Below are positions 6,519 through 9,026 of a DNA stretch of 9,026 bases, in pieces. Every line of letters starts with the position of its first letter. The first letter of the stretch is position 1. Made by a program: the position numbers and the translations under genes. Under the pieces are notes generated by a model. That model saw only the letters and a list, made by a program, of their open reading frames with translations, made no database searches and was not told the origin of the DNA. Origin of the DNA: an uncultured Eubacterium sp. (GTDB taxonomy: Bacteria > Bacillota_A > Clostridia > Lachnospirales > Lachnospiraceae); assembly GCA_947653505.1 (NCBI GenBank), contig CANTHI010000118.1:1-9026 (forward strand), written 5' to 3'.

Positions 6519-9014
6519 TCAAGGTACTACTATATTGTAAAAAACTCTGGACGGGTTAATTCCCATCTCCTGAAATTCCTGTTTGATATTATCAGCAAAT
6601 TTGCCCGAAGTTACTAATATACTGTAATCTTTGTACCTTCCAAGCAATTCACCTGGTGGTATCACTTCTCTCCCATTAAAACAATAAGATTGTGATGATG
6701 CTTTTCTATCACAGTATGTAACCCTGGATTCTATTTTATCATCCATTAACTTTGTGATCACTCTGCAGGCATATCCTGTTCCATACAGCACGAGTTTATC
6801 CGCTGTCTTAATATATTTCATCAGCTTGCTTATATTTCTAATTTCATTTTCACTCTGTTCTTCATAATGCTCCCGTTTCTGTGTCTTATCGTTCTGTCCT
6901 AAACAAAATTGCTCAAATTCAGGAAGTAATTCTTTGCAACTAAACTGCTTTCTTACCTCCCACATCTGCCACATAACCCATTTGTAAAGTTTCATATGAT
7001 CTGAATGATCTCCAAATAACAATTTCTCATCGAAACGAAAAGGCTTCAAAAACCACTCCTGTATTTCTCTACGTGAAAATTTAGTACAGTCTGAAAAAGA
7101 ATATCCATAACATTTTTGGTAAGGAGCACTTGCCAGTGAAACTCTGAACCGGTCAAACTCTGAAAGAAAATCCTCATATTTATTGAACACCGCTTTCAGA
7201 TCAAAGTCCACACTTCCCCGATATGCAAACGGTCTGCTGCCTGCAACAGTCGTCTTATACATGCTGTCTGACCACGATACTCCAAGTTTTTCACAAACTT
7301 CTGTCAATTTTTCTTTCGGTTTCACTTTTATATCTTCAAAACGCATCTTATATTCTATCCAATGATGATACTGTGTATCCTCCTGATCACTGTTATAATC
7401 ACTACAAAACATTGTATAAAACGGATGCTCGCTATTCCACCCATCTGCTTTTCTTTTACAGCCTGATCCCACCCTCACAATATTATCTCTGCGCAATACT
7501 ATAGTCTGTCCTTCAATTTTTTCATCTTCCAGCCATAACGCATAAAATGGAAATTCATTTCTGGATACAAAATGTGGTTCCCAATAAATAATTTTTTTAT
7601 TGATATCCGATATATTATTACCAGTTATCATTTCGACATATGCTATTTGAAACAGCACAAATAATTCCTGTGAGGTAAAACTGCTCTTCTGTTTTAAAAA
7701 CCTTTTAATGACCGCTTCAAATTTTTCTGGATCTTTAAAAAATTTATCTTTACTTTGTGCCTCAGCATTATATATTCTCCAAAACTCAGCTAACAGTTCA
7801 CTTGGATTTATGTGAGCCAGACGTATGCAATAATAAAATAAATTTTCGTTTAAATCTGAGTATGGCATCACTAAAATCTCCGGATGACCATCCAGCACCC
7901 CTCTGAAAAAAACATTCCCACTCCACGGGGGAATCCTGCCCATTAAAATTCCTTTAGGTGTTAATTCTGGCAGGGAATACTTCGGAGAACCCTGATTTAA
8001 GTACAGATCAATCAAAGCAAACGAATGATTACTGACAAAATAATCCGTATAATTAACAAAACCTGCCTTAATAAGACTTTTCTGTAAGATATTACAGGAT
8101 TGCTCCCCGACATTCTGCAGTCTGTTTTTGTAATCTGCCGTCACTAAACAAAGAATATCATCATCCCTTATTGTTAACTTTTCAGATAAATCTATATATT
8201 CGACAGTAACCTCATCTTTTTCGATATCATATAAATAATCCGATAATAGTTTGCACAATTTTCTGTCGCCAGTAAGCAATACTTTCTTATCATGCATAAC
8301 ATGAATCAGATTGCTTACCGGAATCTTTGCATAATCCTTTAATAAAAAATACTGCCTGTTCCTCCCGTATCCCAGATAGTCAAAAAATTCCGTCCATTCA
8401 TCTCCCAATGCCCCACATGTATCATGACAATTTATAAAAACCGGGTCATGTAAAAATTGAATCGCATCGAATATATCCAATACTTTTTTCCCCAATATCC
8501 GATCTATTCTTTTATATGTCACAGCAAAACAACAAATATCAATACCGTTTTCAATCAATAAATCATATGCATCCTGTGCCTGATGATCGTCCCCTAAAAT
8601 AACAATTTCCTGTTTACCCCCTCCTTTTAATTTCTGAAGCAGCTGTTTAAAATCACCAATCGTATTGCGCACAATTCCTTTTCGTACATTTTCTTCATAT
8701 ATTTTATCAATAATTTCAAATTCAGGTGAAGCGCTCCTCATTACTGTCTGTATCGGCTCTCCATTCTGTGGAATCATTCCCTCTGCATAAACAATGAGCT
8801 GATCTTTCCCATCCAGATCCACATCATAGCTGCTCCTATATCCAAAGTAATTCCAGTATTTTCCAATAACGGAAACATTTACACCCAGTTCTGTCAGATA
8901 ATGTGCAAAAGAAACTGCAAGCTCGTTACATCCAAAGATAATCACCTTTTTATATTCCGGATAAATATCAGTAAACTGAAGAGCGTCCCTGTTACTTCTT
9001 AATTCTTTTATCAT
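6519..9014 (-). CDS. Multidomain protein: Rossmann-like modules around a sulfotransferase-like core
   Basis: This 831-residue protein is not one I can name as a whole. N-terminal Rossmann-like modules are suggested by KKVIIFGCNELAVSFAHYL (22-40), QEIVILGDDHQAQDAYDLL (135-153) and KKVLLTGDRKLCKLLSDYL (243-261). The centre resembles PAPS-dependent sulfotransferases: ILMGRIPPWSGNVFFRGVLDGHPEI (356-380) fits the PRSGTT-x-L-x3-L-x2-HP motif; TIVLRRDNIVRVGSGCKR (504-521) fits the 3'-phosphate loop with R509 and S517; and RFEDIKVKPKEKLTEVCEKLGV (558-579) fits the usual Y/F-EDL-P-LGL segment. The C-terminal part, KLVLYGTGYACRVITKLM through YCDRK to GREVIPPGEL (740-790), is the nucleotide-binding module often attached to glycan-modifying transferases. 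No signal peptide or membrane helix is visible, so it is likely cytoplasmic. It precedes fcl on the same strand. The ATG at 9012-9014 has only a weak AGG before it, and the frame stays open to the window edge, so the true start could be further upstream. The sulfotransferase reading is moderate; the overall role in surface-glycan modification is inferred. Confidence 0.75.
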   Translation of the reverse strand: MIKELRSNRDALQFTDIYPEYKKVIIFGCNELAVSFAHYLTELGVNVSVIGKYWNYFGYRSSYDVDLDGKDQLIVYAEGMIPQNGEPIQTVMRSASPEFEIIDKIYEENVRKGIVRNTIGDFKQLLQKLKGGGKQEIVILGDDHQAQDAYDLLIENGIDICCFAVTYKRIDRILGKKVLDIFDAIQFLHDPVFINCHDTCGALGDEWTEFFDYLGYGRNRQYFLLKDYAKIPVSNLIHVMHDKKVLLTGDRKLCKLLSDYLYDIEKDEVTVEYIDLSEKLTIRDDDILCLVTADYKNRLQNVGEQSCNILQKSLIKAGFVNYTDYFVSNHSFALIDLYLNQGSPKYSLPELTPKGILMGRIPPWSGNVFFRGVLDGHPEILVMPYSDLNENLFYYCIRLAHINPSELLAEFWRIYNAEAQSKDKFFKDPEKFEAVIKRFLKQKSSFTSQELFVLFQIAYVEMITGNNISDINKKIIYWEPHFVSRNEFPFYALWLEDEKIEGQTIVLRRDNIVRVGSGCKRKADGWNSEHPFYTMFCSDYNSDQEDTQYHHWIEYKMRFEDIKVKPKEKLTEVCEKLGVSWSDSMYKTTVAGSRPFAYRGSVDFDLKAVFNKYEDFLSEFDRFRVSLASAPYQKCYGYSFSDCTKFSRREIQEWFLKPFRFDEKLLFGDHSDHMKLYKWVMWQMWEVRKQFSCKELLPEFEQFCLGQNDKTQKREHYEEQSENEIRNISKLMKYIKTADKLVLYGTGYACRVITKLMDDKIESRVTYCDRKASSQSYCFNGREVIPPGELLGRYKDYSILVTSGKFADNIKQEFQEMGINPSRVFYNIVVP

Positions 9015-9026
9015 CCTAAGTTCTCT

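Overview
The window looks like part of the surface-structure region of a motile, low-to-moderate GC Gram-positive anaerobe, most likely a Lachnospiraceae-type Clostridia (Roseburia/Eubacterium/Lachnospira-like). The evidence is a short flagellin-family gene of the kind I associate with that family, GGAGG-type ribosome sites, sigma-A-like promoters, and three gene families common there (LicD, CDP-glycerol transferase-like, AAA-ATPase-like/PDDEXK_9). The genus is an inference.

Layout. One gene is on the + strand at the left edge (37-807): a short flagellin-like protein with good N- and C-terminal flagellin helices, a good ribosome binding site, but no recognisable start codon. It converges on a block of minus-strand genes through a hairpin terminator at 815-860. 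Reading the minus strand in transcription order (right to left) gives: an 831-residue multidomain protein (6519-9014) with a sulfotransferase-like core between Rossmann-like modules; GDP-L-fucose synthase fcl (5460-6401); a 446-bp gene-free spacer; an AAA-ATPase-like/PD-(D/E)XK protein (3280-5004); a CDP-glycerol glycerophosphotransferase-like protein (1865-3217); and a LicD-family transferase (878-1846).

Transcription units. The last two genes are 18 bp apart and share a good sigma-A-like promoter (TTGAAA-N17-TATACT) whose -35 box overlaps the stop codon of the AAA-ATPase gene. The AAA-ATPase gene has its own candidate promoter, and fcl ends at a perfect 19-bp hairpin. The AAA-ATPase gene therefore looks like an independent unit sitting between two surface-glycan units. 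The 446-bp spacer also holds a + strand promoter (TTGTTT-N17-TATAAT) aimed at the 19-bp hairpin, with nested pairing between them: a candidate small RNA of about 135 nt.

How the genes may work together. fcl makes GDP-L-fucose; its usual partner GDP-mannose dehydratase is not in the window. LicD and CDP-glycerol transferase-like enzymes add phosphodiester-linked groups to glycans. The 831-residue protein may sulfate an acceptor. With a flagellin-family gene adjacent, a flagellin- or cell-surface-glycan decoration locus is the simplest reading, but the target glycan is not shown by the sequence. The most unusual items are the domain order of the 831-residue protein, the candidate small RNA, and the flagellin-like gene without a start codon. 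No tRNA, rRNA, CRISPR array or intact insertion sequence was seen.
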